From the NCBI RefSeq assembly GCF_000374565.1, contig NZ_KB894698.1, positions 39,708-103,707 on the forward strand: a stretch of 64,000 nt of DNA, read 5' to 3'. The notes under the pieces are model-generated. The model saw only the letters and a list, made by a program, of their open reading frames with translations, ran no database searches and was not told the DNA's origin. Below are positions 51,454 to 60,859 of the stretch, piece after piece. A program made the translations under genes and the position numbers. The first letter of the stretch is position 1, and each line of letters begins with the position of its first letter. The stretch comes from Siminovitchia fordii DSM 16014 = CIP 108821. Its GTDB lineage: Bacteria > Bacillota > Bacilli > Bacillales > Bacillaceae_C.

Positions 51454-53636
51454 ATAGAAGTAAATTATTCTCATTTGTCCTTTATTCTCTCGGTTTTATG
51501 TTGCTTTGGGAATGGCTTTTACCACTTGAGCAAATTACAAAGACAACTGAAGTCCAATATTTTATATTTTTTGTTATTTTTTCATTGCTCCTTAATTTCT
51601 TTCATTGCCCTTGGTATATCACATGGCCGGTAAAAGGAATTTTTATCTTTTATTCCCTTTTTGCCATTTTTTCTGACGGTCTCGGATTGTTTCCCTGGGT
51701 TTTCCAGATGTTTGAGTCGGTTAAGGTTAATACTGTAAAGGTTTTGTCAAGGGACTGGCTTAATCTATCTTCATCATACAGAAGCCTGCTTTTTTTTCTG
51801 TTGCTTTGGCAAATTACCTATTTGCTGAGGTATTGGTTGACGGTCAAAAGGAAAATATTTGCATTTTATCTTATGACCGTTTTTTATATTACCTTACTGG
51901 ATACCTTTACAGAATATAATGGGGAGCGAGCTATTGTCCGTACTGTCATTACCGGGTTCATTCTTTTAAGCTTGCTGTCTTTCAAAAGAATGCTTGAGAA
52001 GGAACAAATAGATGGACAGGGGTTTCTGCTGAAACGCTGGATGGTCCCATTGGTTTTCATGATCTCCTTTGGGGTGGCAATCGGTTACTTGTCGCCGAAA
52101 GCTGCATCAATCTGGCCAGATCCCGTCCCGTTTATTGAGTCGAAGGCTGAAAATGTGGGCAGGGGCGGGATTTCAAAAATCGGCTATGGGATGGACGATA
52201 CTCACTTAGGCGGACCTTTTATTAATGATGACCGAGTCGTTTTTACTGTGTCAACCCCGACAAGACAATACTGGAAGATTGAAACGAAAGATGTATATAC
52301 CGGAAAAGGGTGGGTTGCTTCCAATCAGGCGGGAGTGGAACCGGAAGTAATCCAGTATGGCGAGGAACGGAAGATTGATGAGAGCTCATCGAGCAATGAT
52401 CCTGTACGGGAAGCAATGTTTAACTTTGACATCGTATATCCGCATGTTGTCAGGCCCTATGGGTTTTTATTTATGGAAAACGAAGGTACAGGCTTTCTTC
52501 GCTATGATATGCGATTAGATAAACTTACCTCTTACACTGGCGATTACACTGGCGATTTTAAAGAGGTGCGGTTATCCAAGTATACAATTAAATACCGGCT
52601 TGCATCTTATAGTTTGAAGGATTTACGGGGAACAAAAGGCATGATGGATGAATCGGATTTTTCAACCCTTCAAAAACAGTATACCCAATTGCCGGAGACT
52701 CTTCCGGAGCGTGTCCGGAATCTTGCTGTCGAACTGACTGCCGAATACGATAACTGGTATGATAAGGCCAAAGCGATTGAAAAGTATTTTCAGACAGGTG
52801 GATTTTCGTACGACCAAACTCGGGTGGCAGTTCCAGCGGGAGATGAAGATTATGTTGATCAATTCCTTTTTGATACAAAAAGAGGGTATTGCGATAACTT
52901 TTCCACGTCGATGGTTGTCATGCTGCGGTCATTGGATATCCCTGCAAGATGGGCGAAAGGATATGCTCCAGGCCAGTACAAAGGAAGGGGCGAAAATGAA
53001 AATCGAATTTATGAAATAACAAACAATGAGGCGCACTCATGGGTCGAAGTATTTTTTCCTTCATTGGGATGGGTGCCATTTGAACCGACAAAAGGATTTA
53101 ACAATCCTGTAAATGTAATCAATGATGAAGAGAAAAGTTCATTTACCGCACCAGTTGCCCGTCAGGATTCCGAGGAAACTTCTGAAAATCAGCCAGTAGA
53201 GAAGGAAGAGAAAAAAATAACGTCCGTGAACATGAAGGATAAAAAAGCAAAGGCAGCCAAACTCAATGAATATTGGGTGGCAATTGGTCTTGGAATCATT
53301 TTTATCAGTATAATTGTTGTTGGATTACTGATAAGCAGGAATCGCTGGATTCCCCGACTATTAATATGGAAATATAACAAAAGACCAGCAGATGAAACAT
53401 TTGCCTCAGCATACGAAGCATTACTTAAACGGCTGGACAGATTAGGGTTAAAAAGAGAACCCGGACAGACGCTGCGAAGTTATGCAACTTATATTGACAG
53501 CCATTTTGATACGACTGACATGAGCCTTTTGACAGAGCGGTACGAAAAATTTGTCTACGGCGGTGATGAAGATGCTGTCAATTGGGAATATAGCAGAGAG
53601 GTATGGGGAAATTTAATCAAGAAAACAAAAATTTAA
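51450..53636 (+). CDS. yebA: Transglutaminase-like membrane protein (YebA/TgpA-like)
   Basis: A 728-residue protein: six or so N-terminal membrane helices (to about residue 215), a large extracellular transglutaminase-like domain and a final TM helix (about 610-630) with a cytoplasmic DUF4129-type tail. The catalytic Cys is in KRGYCDNFSTSMVVMLRSLDIPARWAKGYAPG and the His in NNEAHSWVEVFFPSLGWVPFEPT, where the usual Asp of F-D-P-T is Glu. Probably a cell-envelope cysteine protease or cross-linker. TTG start overlapping yeaD by four bases, so the genes are translationally coupled. Confidence 0.87.
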   Translation: MNRSKLFSFVLYSLGFMLLWEWLLPLEQITKTTEVQYFIFFVIFSLLLNFFHCPWYITWPVKGIFIFYSLFAIFSDGLGLFPWVFQMFESVKVNTVKVLSRDWLNLSSSYRSLLFFLLLWQITYLLRYWLTVKRKIFAFYLMTVFYITLLDTFTEYNGERAIVRTVITGFILLSLLSFKRMLEKEQIDGQGFLLKRWMVPLVFMISFGVAIGYLSPKAASIWPDPVPFIESKAENVGRGGISKIGYGMDDTHLGGPFINDDRVVFTVSTPTRQYWKIETKDVYTGKGWVASNQAGVEPEVIQYGEERKIDESSSSNDPVREAMFNFDIVYPHVVRPYGFLFMENEGTGFLRYDMRLDKLTSYTGDYTGDFKEVRLSKYTIKYRLASYSLKDLRGTKGMMDESDFSTLQKQYTQLPETLPERVRNLAVELTAEYDNWYDKAKAIEKYFQTGGFSYDQTRVAVPAGDEDYVDQFLFDTKRGYCDNFSTSMVVMLRSLDIPARWAKGYAPGQYKGRGENENRIYEITNNEAHSWVEVFFPSLGWVPFEPTKGFNNPVNVINDEEKSSFTAPVARQDSEETSENQPVEKEEKKITSVNMKDKKAKAAKLNEYWVAIGLGIIFISIIVVGLLISRNRWIPRLLIWKYNKRPADETFASAYEALLKRLDRLGLKREPGQTLRSYATYIDSHFDTTDMSLLTERYEKFVYGGDEDAVNWEYSREVWGNLIKKTKI

Positions 53637-53713
53637 CATGAAATCAATACTTCCTTCCAGAGCGTTTTTGAACACATATGTTTGATAAAAATATTATTGA
53701 CGGAGGTTCTGGA

Positions 53714-54328
53714 ATGACTGAAAACAATGAAATCAGACAAGAGATGATCGTTGTTCTCGATTTCGGCGATCCATTCGATCAGCTCATCGTTCGGAGAATT
53801 CGCGAGTTGGGGGTCAATAGCAAGCTTCTGCACCCGAGAACGGCGAGTACAGATGAAATCAAAAAGTTAAATCCGAAAGGGATTATTTTATCCGGAGGCC
53901 CGAGGCATGTCCATTCAGACAATGCTATTTCGCTTAATAAGGAAATATTTAACCTTAGGATTCCTATTTTGGGCATCTGTTATGGCATGCAGCTGATAGC
54001 AGCCCAATTCGATGGAAAGGTCGAAAGAAGAGAAAAGCGCACGTATGGCCAAGACACTATTCAAATCAAGGACGGAGGCCCCGAACTATTCAAAGGAATC
54101 CCTGAAAAATTAGACGTCTGGATGAGCTTTGGTGATAGTTTGAAGGGAATTCCTGCAGGTTTTGTCATTGATGCGGAAAGCGAAAAGGTTCCGGTTGCAG
54201 CGATCAGTAATACGGCCAGCAAGTTTTATGGCATCCAGTTTCATCCGGAAGCAGAACAATCGGAGTATGGGACTGAAATACTTAAAAACTTTGTCTTTGG
54301 TTTGTGCCATTGTAATGAACAATCATAA
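53714..54328 (+). CDS. Stand-alone GuaA-type glutamine amidotransferase domain
   Basis: A 204-residue protein equal to the first ~200 residues of GMP synthase and lacking the ATP-pyrophosphatase half. The nucleophile is in [13 protein letters not shown] and the His-Glu in FYGIQFHPEAEQSEYG. Differences from full-length GuaA encoded 2 kb on: DFGDPFDQL for DFGSQYNQL, and MSFGDSLK for the MSHGDLVK loop. It may be a duplicated amidotransferase acquiring a new partner or a regulator. The ATG is set by gacggagg; the preceding 12 codons are rejected. Sits between yebA and the guanine riboswitch. Confidence 0.82.
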   Translation: MTENNEIRQEMIVVLDFGDPFDQLIVRRIRELGVNSKLLHPRTASTDEIKKLNPKGIILSGGPRHVHSDNAISLNKEIFNLRIPILGICYGMQLIAAQFDGKVERREKRTYGQDTIQIKDGGPELFKGIPEKLDVWMSFGDSLKGIPAGFVIDAESEKVPVAAISNTASKFYGIQFHPEAEQSEYGTEILKNFVFGLCHCNEQS

Positions 54329-54430
54329 AGTATTTTATGGTTACAGTCGGGGTGAAAAGTACTATGCGCATTATGAGGCGGAAGCTTTGCTCTAAAGAGT
54401 ATTCACACTCCATTGAATAGGAACAAAGTA

Positions 54431-54459
54431 TTGACCGGTTGTAACAATGCTGATAAAGT
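54431..54459 (+). promoter_or_regulatory. Sigma-A promoter of pbuG
   Basis: TTGACC, 17 bases, TAAAGT, ~25 bases before the riboswitch aptamer. Confidence 0.65.
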
Positions 54460-54483
54460 AGAATAAAACAGAAATTTGTCGTT

Positions 54484-54556
54484 TTATATCGTATAATCGT
54501 GGGGATATGGCCCACAAGTTTCTACCAGGCTGCCGTAAATAGCTTGACTACGAGAT
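54484..54556 (+). promoter_or_regulatory. Purine (guanine-type) riboswitch aptamer
   Basis: The conserved purine aptamer core is present: TATAATC, GGATATGG in J1-2/P2, AAGTTTCTACC, CCGTAAAT and TTGACTACGAG. The key J3-1 pyrimidine in GACTAC is C, which pairs with guanine or hypoxanthine rather than adenine. The 3' strand of P1 (GACTACG) is complementary to CGTAGTC inside the loop arm of the terminator at 54620-54655, giving an antiterminator. Guanine binding therefore favours termination (OFF switch). Confidence 0.95.
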
Positions 54557-54619
54557 AAAAAACGGGGATTATTTTATTTTTGTGTAATCCCTTATTTTAT
54601 AAGTTATCTATCTCAGTCA

Positions 54620-54655
54620 ACGCCTTGAGCCGTAGTCGCTTAAGGCGTTTTTCTG
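54620..54655 (+). terminator. Riboswitch terminator before pbuG
   Basis: CGCCTTGAG / CTTAAGGCG-type stem followed by five T; the loop side contains CGTAGTC, complementary to P1 of the riboswitch. Confidence 0.85.
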
Positions 54656-54806
54656 TTTTCTGAAAGGGGGGCGAGAGGATATATTGACCGGGCTGGTACA
54701 ACATAACTTTGAAGGTTTTCAAAGGGATGATGAAAAAAGCTCATTTAATGATAATGATTATATTATGCAGGTTTGACGATCAGACCTCATCTTGGAGGAA
54801 AAACTA

Positions 54807-56141
54807 TTGAGGAATTATTTTAGGTTTGATGAATTAGGCACAAACTATCGCAGAGAGACCATCGGCGGAATCACAACGTTTTTATCCATGGCTTATATTC
54901 TTATTTTGAATCCAATTACCTTATCCCTTGAAACCGTAAAAGATCTTCCTGATGCTTTGAGGATGGACCACGGATCAGTTTTTGTTGCAACAGCTTTGGC
55001 TGCTGCTCTTGGTACACTTCTGATGGGGCTTATTGCAAAATATCCGATTGCTCTTGCTCCGGGAATGGGATTAAATGCATTTTTTGCCTATACCGTCATT
55101 TTAACAATGGGGATTCCATGGCAAACGGCTTTAACCGGCGTACTATTTTCAGGAATTATATTTATATGCTTAACACTAACTGGTATCCGGGAAAAACTGA
55201 TCAATTCGATCCCACCTGAATTAAAAATAGCAGTCGGATCAGGAATCGGGCTATTCATCACATTTGTTGGATTGCAAAATGCAGGCCTGATTGTGAATGA
55301 TGATGCCGTTCTTGTTGGTCTCGGAAACTTAAGAGACGGAAATGTCATCTTGGCGGTTGTTGGAATTGCTATTACGGTGATTTTAATGACGAGAGGCGTC
55401 AAAGGCGGTATTTTCTTCGGGATTTTAATTACCGGCATCATTGGTATGGTTGCAGGGGTTGTACCTAAACCTGATGCGATTGTTGGTTCCGTACCAAGTA
55501 TTGCTCCTACTTTCGGGGTTGCATTGGAACCGATTTTTAGTACGCCGGCTGAGGTATTTACACTTCAAATGCTAGTTGTTGTATTGACATTCTTATTTGT
55601 TGATTTCTTTGATACAGCAGGTACGCTTGTAGCCGTTGCGCAGCAGGCCGGATTAATGAAAGGCAATACGCTTCCACGTGCCGGCAAAGCATTGTTGGCT
55701 GACTCTACAGCAACAGTGGCGGGCGCCATTTTGGGAACTTCAACTACAACTTCTTATGTTGAATCAACTGCAGGGGTGGCTGCAGGTGCAAGAACAGGTT
55801 TTGCTAATATCGTTACAGCGATTTTATTCTTGCTTTCCCTGTTTTTCTATCCATTGTTAGGTGTCATCACCGCATCTGTCACTGCACCAGCGCTGATCAT
55901 CGTCGGGGTATTGATGGTGTCTGGGATTGGTGGAATTAACTGGAAGAGATTTGAAATTGCTGTTCCGGCATTTTTTACAATTGTTTCCATGCCATTGACT
56001 TATTCCATTGCTACCGGTATCGGAATTGGCTTTATCTTTTATCCAATTACAATGATCGTTAAAGGAAAAGCGAAAGAAATTCACCCAATAATGTATTTCT
56101 TTTTCGTGATCTTCGTTCTTTACTTCATATTTATAAAATAA
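54807..56141 (+). CDS. pbuG: Guanine/hypoxanthine permease (NCS2 family)
   Basis: A 444-residue purine permease with ~14 hydrophobic segments. Marks of the AzgA/PbuG branch: FRFDELGTNYRRETIGGITTFLSMAYILILNPITLS, ALAPGMGLNAFFAYTVI, the VDFFDTAGTLVAVAQQAG and TSTTTSYVESTAGVAAGARTGFANIVTAILF substrate region. It imports hypoxanthine and guanine for salvage. TTG start chosen at 54807, eight bases after ggagg; the longer reading starts upstream of that site. Controlled by the guanine riboswitch. Confidence 0.93.
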   Translation: MRNYFRFDELGTNYRRETIGGITTFLSMAYILILNPITLSLETVKDLPDALRMDHGSVFVATALAAALGTLLMGLIAKYPIALAPGMGLNAFFAYTVILTMGIPWQTALTGVLFSGIIFICLTLTGIREKLINSIPPELKIAVGSGIGLFITFVGLQNAGLIVNDDAVLVGLGNLRDGNVILAVVGIAITVILMTRGVKGGIFFGILITGIIGMVAGVVPKPDAIVGSVPSIAPTFGVALEPIFSTPAEVFTLQMLVVVLTFLFVDFFDTAGTLVAVAQQAGLMKGNTLPRAGKALLADSTATVAGAILGTSTTTSYVESTAGVAAGARTGFANIVTAILFLLSLFFYPLLGVITASVTAPALIIVGVLMVSGIGGINWKRFEIAVPAFFTIVSMPLTYSIATGIGIGFIFYPITMIVKGKAKEIHPIMYFFFVIFVLYFIFIK

Positions 56142-56151
56142 TATCGCTGCA

Positions 56152-56190
56152 GCTTGCAGAGTAAGGCCTCTTTACTCTGCAAGCTTTTTT
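56152..56190 (+). terminator. Terminator of pbuG
   Basis: Perfect 13-bp stem GCTTGCAGAGTAA / TTACTCTGCAAGC, 6-base loop, T run. Confidence 0.9.
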
Positions 56191-56392
56191 GAATGAAGTA
56201 ATTTAATGGAAAATTAAATCATAATGACAACAGGTTGACCATGAAGAAAAACGAGTATAAAATGAAAAAAATTGACTATCATAGGAACCAATCTTGATAA
56301 TAACCTTTTAAGACAAGAAATCATGATATGATATTTGTAGAAGTGCTCCGCTTATGTTCATGGTGGAGTTTTGAGATATGGAGGGTACCTAC

Positions 56393-57946
56393 ATGCCAGG
56401 AAAAACAGAACTGCAAAATCAAGAAATGATTATGGTATTAGACTTCGGAAGTCAATATAATCAGTTGATAACTCGAAGAATCCGGGAATTCGGTGTTTAC
56501 AGTGAGCTTCATCCGCACACTGTTACCATTGAAGAGATTGAAGCCATTAAACCAGCGGGAATTATTTTATCCGGTGGACCAAATAGTGTGTATGGAGAAA
56601 ATGCTTTTCGTGCTGACGAGAAAATCTTTGAATTGGGAATTCCTATTCTTGGGATCTGCTACGGAATGCAACTAATGACGATGCATTTTGGAGGCATTGT
56701 CGAAAGAGCGAAGGGAAGGGAATACGGAAAAGCTTCCATTGAAGTAAGAGAAGGCGCTGACCTTTTTAAAGGCCTTCCTGCAGAGCAAGTGGCATGGATG
56801 AGCCATGGTGATTTGGTCAAACAAGCACCTGAAGGTTTTGTTGTGGATGCTGTTAGTGCTTCCTGCCCGATTGCTGCGATCAGTAATGAAGAGAAAAAGT
56901 TATTCGGAGTTCAATTCCATCCGGAAGTCCAACACTCTCAATATGGCAATGACCTGTTGAAAAATTTTGTTTTTGATGCGTGCGGCTGTAAAGGCGAGTG
57001 GACAATGGGCAGTTTCATTGATGTTGAAATGGAAAAAATCCGACAAGAGGTCGGAGATAAGAAAGTTTTATGTGCACTAAGCGGCGGTGTGGATTCCTCC
57101 GTTGTAGCGGTTCTTATTCACAAAGCAATCGGTGACCAGTTAACCTGTATTTTTGTCGATCACGGTTTACTTAGAAAAGGCGAAGCCGACAGCGTCATGA
57201 AAACGTTCCGTGAAGGCTTCCACATGAATGTCATCAAAGTGGATGCGAAAGACCGCTTTTTATCTAAATTAAAAGGTGTGTCTGATCCAGAGCAAAAAAG
57301 AAAAATTATCGGAAACGAATTTATCTACGTCTTTGACGATGAAGCGGCAAAACTGGAAGGCATTGAATTCCTTGCTCAAGGAACCCTTTATACGGATATT
57401 ATTGAAAGTGGAACAGCGACTGCACAAACTATTAAGTCTCACCATAATGTCGGCGGATTGCCGGAAGATATGGAATTTAAATTAATTGAGCCTTTAAACA
57501 CATTATTTAAGGATGAAGTAAGAGCACTTGGTACAGAACTGGGAATCCCTGATGAAATCGTATGGCGCCAGCCATTTCCTGGGCCTGGTCTTGGAATCAG
57601 AGTTCTTGGAGAAATTACAGACGACAAGCTCGAAATCGTTCGAGAATCCGATTATATTTTACGTGAAGAAATTAAAAAAGCTGGTCTCGATAGAGAAATT
57701 TGGCAATATTTTACAGTGCTTCCTGATATTCGAAGCGTCGGTGTAATGGGTGATGCTCGCACATATGATCATACCATTGGAATCAGAGCTGTTACTTCCA
57801 TTGATGGAATGACTTCCGATTGGGCGCGTATACCATGGGAAGTTCTTGAAAAGATCTCCACCCGGATCGTTAATGAAGTGGAGCATGTCAACAGAGTGGT
57901 ATACGATATTACAAGTAAGCCGCCTGCGACGATTGAGTGGGAATAG
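56393..57946 (+). CDS. guaA: GMP synthase (glutamine-hydrolysing)
   Basis: A 517-residue complete GuaA. N-terminal GATase: [28 protein letters not shown], nucleophile in GICYGMQLM, His-Glu in [11 protein letters not shown]. Central ATP-PPase: [23 protein letters not shown] and [12 protein letters not shown]-terminal dimerisation domain: [18 protein letters not shown] to the final [13 protein letters not shown]. It converts XMP to GMP. The ATG follows tatggaggg; five upstream codons are excluded. In B. subtilis guaA precedes pbuG; here pbuG comes first. Its 3' end is followed by an integrase remnant. Confidence 0.97.
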   Translation: MPGKTELQNQEMIMVLDFGSQYNQLITRRIREFGVYSELHPHTVTIEEIEAIKPAGIILSGGPNSVYGENAFRADEKIFELGIPILGICYGMQLMTMHFGGIVERAKGREYGKASIEVREGADLFKGLPAEQVAWMSHGDLVKQAPEGFVVDAVSASCPIAAISNEEKKLFGVQFHPEVQHSQYGNDLLKNFVFDACGCKGEWTMGSFIDVEMEKIRQEVGDKKVLCALSGGVDSSVVAVLIHKAIGDQLTCIFVDHGLLRKGEADSVMKTFREGFHMNVIKVDAKDRFLSKLKGVSDPEQKRKIIGNEFIYVFDDEAAKLEGIEFLAQGTLYTDIIESGTATAQTIKSHHNVGGLPEDMEFKLIEPLNTLFKDEVRALGTELGIPDEIVWRQPFPGPGLGIRVLGEITDDKLEIVRESDYILREEIKKAGLDREIWQYFTVLPDIRSVGVMGDARTYDHTIGIRAVTSIDGMTSDWARIPWEVLEKISTRIVNEVEHVNRVVYDITSKPPATIEWE

Positions 57947-57960
57947 GTAGAAGGAGAGTC

Positions 57961-57995
57961 GGAAACCCTTTGTTCATAAGGGTTTCGGCTCTTTT
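57961..57995 (+). terminator. Terminator of guaA
   Basis: GAAACCCTT / AAGGGTTTC stem with a 7-base loop and T-rich downstream sequence. Confidence 0.8.
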
Positions 57996-58019
57996 CTTTA
58001 TTTTCATTGCATTAATTTT

Positions 58020-58390
58020 TTAAAAATCTTTACGTAGGTAATGAGCAGTGAATTGATTCTTAGGAGAAGTATCTTTATTTTCAGTAGATGTTTGATACGA
58101 GAGAATACCTTCTAGTTTTTGAACTACTTCAAAGTTACTATTAGGATACAGTTGCCCATAGATGACGAGTGTCGTTTCAATAATTTCATGTTCTAAAAGA
58201 TCTTCGATGATCAACGGATTTTACCCATACTAATAAGCAGAGAAGCGTGAGAATGTCTTAAAGCATGCAATCTGATTTGATGAACTACAGCCTTTTTGAA
58301 TAGCTTGTAATGGCACGCATCTATATTCCTTTTTTTCAATTGAGCACATAAATATTCCTTTATACGAACCTAAGTGAAACAGGGAATGTA
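58020..58390 (-). pseudogene. Decayed tyrosine recombinase (integrase) C-terminus
   Basis: On the minus strand one frame gives KEYLCAQLKKRNIDACHYKL..HALRHSHASLLISMG, the H-x-LRH box of phage/ICE tyrosine recombinases. After a one-base frameshift near 58215 the next frame continues IIEDLLEHEIIETTLVIYGQLYPNSNFEVVQKLE, with the catalytic tyrosine region, then ends. The N-terminal domains are missing. It marks a former mobile element integrated next to the 3' end of guaA. Confidence 0.8.
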
Positions 58391-58690
58391 TGAAGTTCGA
58401 ATTCTCCGTTTTAAGTGAATGTCCCCCTAGAAAGTTTATATGTACCTATCCTAACGGGCCTCAATAGACGGTAAAGGGAAAAGATATCCCAAATAATGCT
58501 AATATGCTGCAGCTAAAATCAAGGATTTTTTAACAGGTGTAGCATCAGGAAAATGCTTTTCCTGACGCTATCCCACCTATAAAACTTTTAACAACTTTGC
58601 TCATTTCTTTATGACAGGTTCAATATAACCTCATATGAGCAACGCATATCCAAAAACGCTTCAATCTTCCAGCTTCTTGTTAAAAACTAA
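58391..58690. other. Intergenic remnant region
   Basis: Stops in all frames and no ribosome sites. A perfect-looking hairpin (AGCATCAGGAAAA / TTTTCCTGACGCT, 58541-58569) may end the leftward beta-lactamase transcript, though it lacks a clear T tract. Confidence 0.4.
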
Positions 58691-59638
58691 TCAGTCTCTC
58701 ATTCCCTTTATTGCGTTCAGTGCGATCTCAGCAGCCTGCGAGATCAGCGTATCGTCATACTCAGCATCCTCCGTATTATGTCTAGACAGAATCGCAATGA
58801 CAATTGGTTCTCTGTTTGGCGGCCAAACAATGGCAACGTCATTCCTTGTTCCATAACCTCCGGCACCGCTCTTATCACCAACCTCCCAGCCTTCAGGTGC
58901 GCCTGCACGAATTAGTGTATCTCCTGTAGCATTGCCTTTTAGCCAATCCGTGAACAATTCTTGTTTATCGTCGGTAAGTAAGTCGCTGACTGCGAAAGCC
59001 TGAAGACTGGTGGCAAGAGCTCTCGGTGTGCTGGTGTCACGAGTATCTTCCGGGGTGAAATTATTTAAATCTGGTTCAAAGCGATCCGCCTTGGTAACAT
59101 TATCACCTATTTCTCTTAAGGCTTGTTCAAATCCTTTAGGACCTCCCAATGCTTCATATAATAGGTTTCCTGCGGTGTTATCACTGAAACGGACCGCCGC
59201 CTCACTTAATTCCAAAAGGGTCATCCCGGTATCCACATGTTTCTCTGTAATTGGAGAATAGGTAACCAAGTCATCCTCGGTGTAAGTAATAACTTCCTGG
59301 AGCTCTTCCAAAGAGTTTTGCTGAAGCAAGATGGCTGCGGCTAAAGCTTTGTAAGTAGATGCAAAAGCGAAGCGCTCTTCAGGTCTATATTCAATGGTCT
59401 GATTCGAGCCCGTATCAATTGCATAGACACCAATTCGAGCGTCAAACTCATTCTCGAGTTGGGTAAACTTTTCATCTATATTTGCTGTTTGTCCTACTTC
59501 ATTTTCCTCTTTAGACAGAGCATTAGTCGGATTGTCTTTATCCATGCAAGCAGTAAGTGTCATCACTGCGACCAACAACATAAGCAATGTAAAATGGTGC
59601 ATGCAAGATTTGCATTTATATGTTTTTGTCAAATTCAT
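58691..59638 (-). CDS. Class A beta-lactamase, lipoprotein form
   Basis: A 315-residue serine beta-lactamase. The signal sequence ends in a lipobox (LTAC, Cys31), so the enzyme is anchored to the outer face of the membrane. Active-site motifs are complete: STYK at 94-97, SDN at 152-154, Glu188 in FEPDLN (the deacylating Glu166 equivalent) and KSG at 256-258. It hydrolyses penicillins and possibly cephalosporins. Its promoter carries BlaI/MecI-type dyads, implying inducible expression, but no blaI or blaR gene is in the window. It lies in the accessory stretch after the integrase remnant. Confidence 0.95.
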   Translation of the reverse strand: MNLTKTYKCKSCMHHFTLLMLLVAVMTLTACMDKDNPTNALSKEENEVGQTANIDEKFTQLENEFDARIGVYAIDTGSNQTIEYRPEERFAFASTYKALAAAILLQQNSLEELQEVITYTEDDLVTYSPITEKHVDTGMTLLELSEAAVRFSDNTAGNLLYEALGGPKGFEQALREIGDNVTKADRFEPDLNNFTPEDTRDTSTPRALATSLQAFAVSDLLTDDKQELFTDWLKGNATGDTLIRAGAPEGWEVGDKSGAGGYGTRNDVAIVWPPNREPIVIAILSRHNTEDAEYDDTLISQAAEIALNAIKGMRD

Positions 59639-59835
59639 AACCTCTTTCTAGTTTTTATCTATCCAAAATATAACTGGTTTCTTTTACCTAGCAATGATAA
59701 ATGTGCACTGTTTTCACTAATTGCTAATAAAAAATATGAATTTGTTAGCTGGTTGCTGTGTCATTACTTACAGCAACCATCCAAAATTACTGATGTAGCC
59801 ACATAATACCTAATATTTCCCTCCTTTAATCATCA

Positions 59836-59851
59836 GACTACAACTATAGTC
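59836..59851. promoter_or_regulatory. Second BlaI-type operator half
   Basis: Dyad GACTA-N6-TAGTC adjacent to the main operator, just inside the predicted transcribed region of the beta-lactamase gene. Confidence 0.6.
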
Positions 59852-59852
59852 A

Positions 59853-59882
59853 AATACTACAATTGTAGTATTTTAATGTCAA
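59853..59882 (-). promoter_or_regulatory. Beta-lactamase promoter with overlapping BlaI-type operator
   Basis: Minus strand: TTGACA (59877-59882), 17-base spacer, TAGTAT (59854-59859). A 20-bp perfect palindrome AATACTACAATTGTAGTATT (59853-59872) covers the spacer and -10, and has the TACA/TGTA core of BlaI/MecI sites. Repressor binding would block the promoter. Confidence 0.8.
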
Positions 59883-60069
59883 TCCCTTAAACTAAAATAA
59901 TTCCACACTCTTTCTGTCAGAAAAAGATCATAAAGTCCATCATGCTCTAAGGCTATTAGTTTCAATCCTTTATACCAAAAATTGATAAACTAGTAATGAA
60001 GTGTTAAACTTCGAGTACTATAAAGAGTTATAAAACTACAAAAGGATAGGGAAAATAGAAAACAAATTA

Positions 60070-60282
60070 GTGATCACTTATAAGGAAGTAAAGAACTTAA
60101 AAGATATTTGCATTAATATATTTAATGAGCTATTGAACAGTGCTTTCAGCAATACCTTAAAGCTTTTTATTGAATCTCAAAGCATTATTGCAGGGAACAA
60201 TTTATACCAAATCGACCTAAACAAATCAAAATGCTTCATTAATATAGGATGTAAATTATTAAGAAACCCAGCCACATTGTGA
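60070..60282 (+). CDS. Possible 70-residue hypothetical protein
   Basis: GTG-initiated frame reading MITYKEVKNLKDICINIFNE and onward, ending at a TGA inside the terminator hairpin. Upstream purines (agggaaaatag) are a weak ribosome site. Lys/Asn/Ile-rich, A/T-rich accessory DNA; no family recognised. It could be a remnant of a larger gene. Confidence 0.35.
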   Translation: MITYKEVKNLKDICINIFNELLNSAFSNTLKLFIESQSIIAGNNLYQIDLNKSKCFINIGCKLLRNPATL

Positions 60283-60295
60283 TGGCTGGGTTTTT
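60264..60295 (+). terminator. Terminator before the padR unit
   Basis: Perfect 11-bp stem AAACCCAGCCA / TGGCTGGGTTT, 8-base loop and five T. Confidence 0.88.
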
Positions 60296-60434
60296 AACGT
60301 TGGGTGTGCAAATTATCTAATTACCTCTCAAAGTAACAGGAATAACTGGAATTTATTTGCCGAATCTTGCCTAGCGTATATTGCTGCCAAATATTTATTA
60401 GTAACGCCCATTTTTGGAAAAACGCTTGATTTTA

Positions 60435-60495
60435 CTTTATACAATAGTGTATTATGCACAGTATAAACAATAATGTACATCATACAGTATAAAGG
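60435..60495 (+). promoter_or_regulatory. padR promoter with candidate PadR operators
   Basis: Dyad-rich sequence: ATACAATAGTGTAT and two AGTATAAA-type arms around TGTACATCATACAGTAT. PadR-family genes are usually autorepressed from such ATGTA/TACAT dyads over the promoter. Confidence 0.5.
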
Positions 60496-60508
60496 AGAAG
60501 GGAATTGA

Positions 60509-60859
60509 ATGGAGCAAATAATCGATTCACTTTCAACTGAATTAAGAAGGGGAAATTTAACGCTTGCAGTTTTAAGTCAACTGCGAACGCCGCAATATGG
60601 ATATTCACTTGTGCAATTGCTCGCAGAACTTGGTGTGGTAATCGAGCAAAGCACACTTTATCCTCTGCTAAGGAGGTTAGAAAAACAAAAGCTAGTGACA
60701 AGTTATTGGGATACGTCCAGTACAAGGCCACGCAAATATTACGAATTAAGTCGTGATGGCGAAGTCGTTTTTCAGCAAATAAAAGCGGAATGGATGAAAA
60801 ACACAAGAAAACTTTATGAAGTCCTAAAAGAGGAGAATGATGAACATGAATTTAATTAA
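60509..60859 (+). CDS. PadR-family transcriptional regulator
   Basis: A 116-residue winged-helix repressor with the PadR pattern LRRGNLTLAVLSQLRTPQYGYSLVQLLAE..STLYPLLRRLEKQKLVTSYWDTSSTRPRKYYELSRDG, followed by a C-terminal dimerisation helix. The overlapping downstream gene encodes a HAAS-domain membrane protein, the usual partner of such PadR proteins. ATG after aggagaaggg. Confidence 0.9.
   Translation: MEQIIDSLSTELRRGNLTLAVLSQLRTPQYGYSLVQLLAELGVVIEQSTLYPLLRRLEKQKLVTSYWDTSSTRPRKYYELSRDGEVVFQQIKAEWMKNTRKLYEVLKEENDEHEFN

Noticed and set aside
57900..58020. Attachment-site duplication of the guaA 3' end within the window
   Set aside because: No second copy of the guaA terminal bases was found downstream up to 64 kb by eye.
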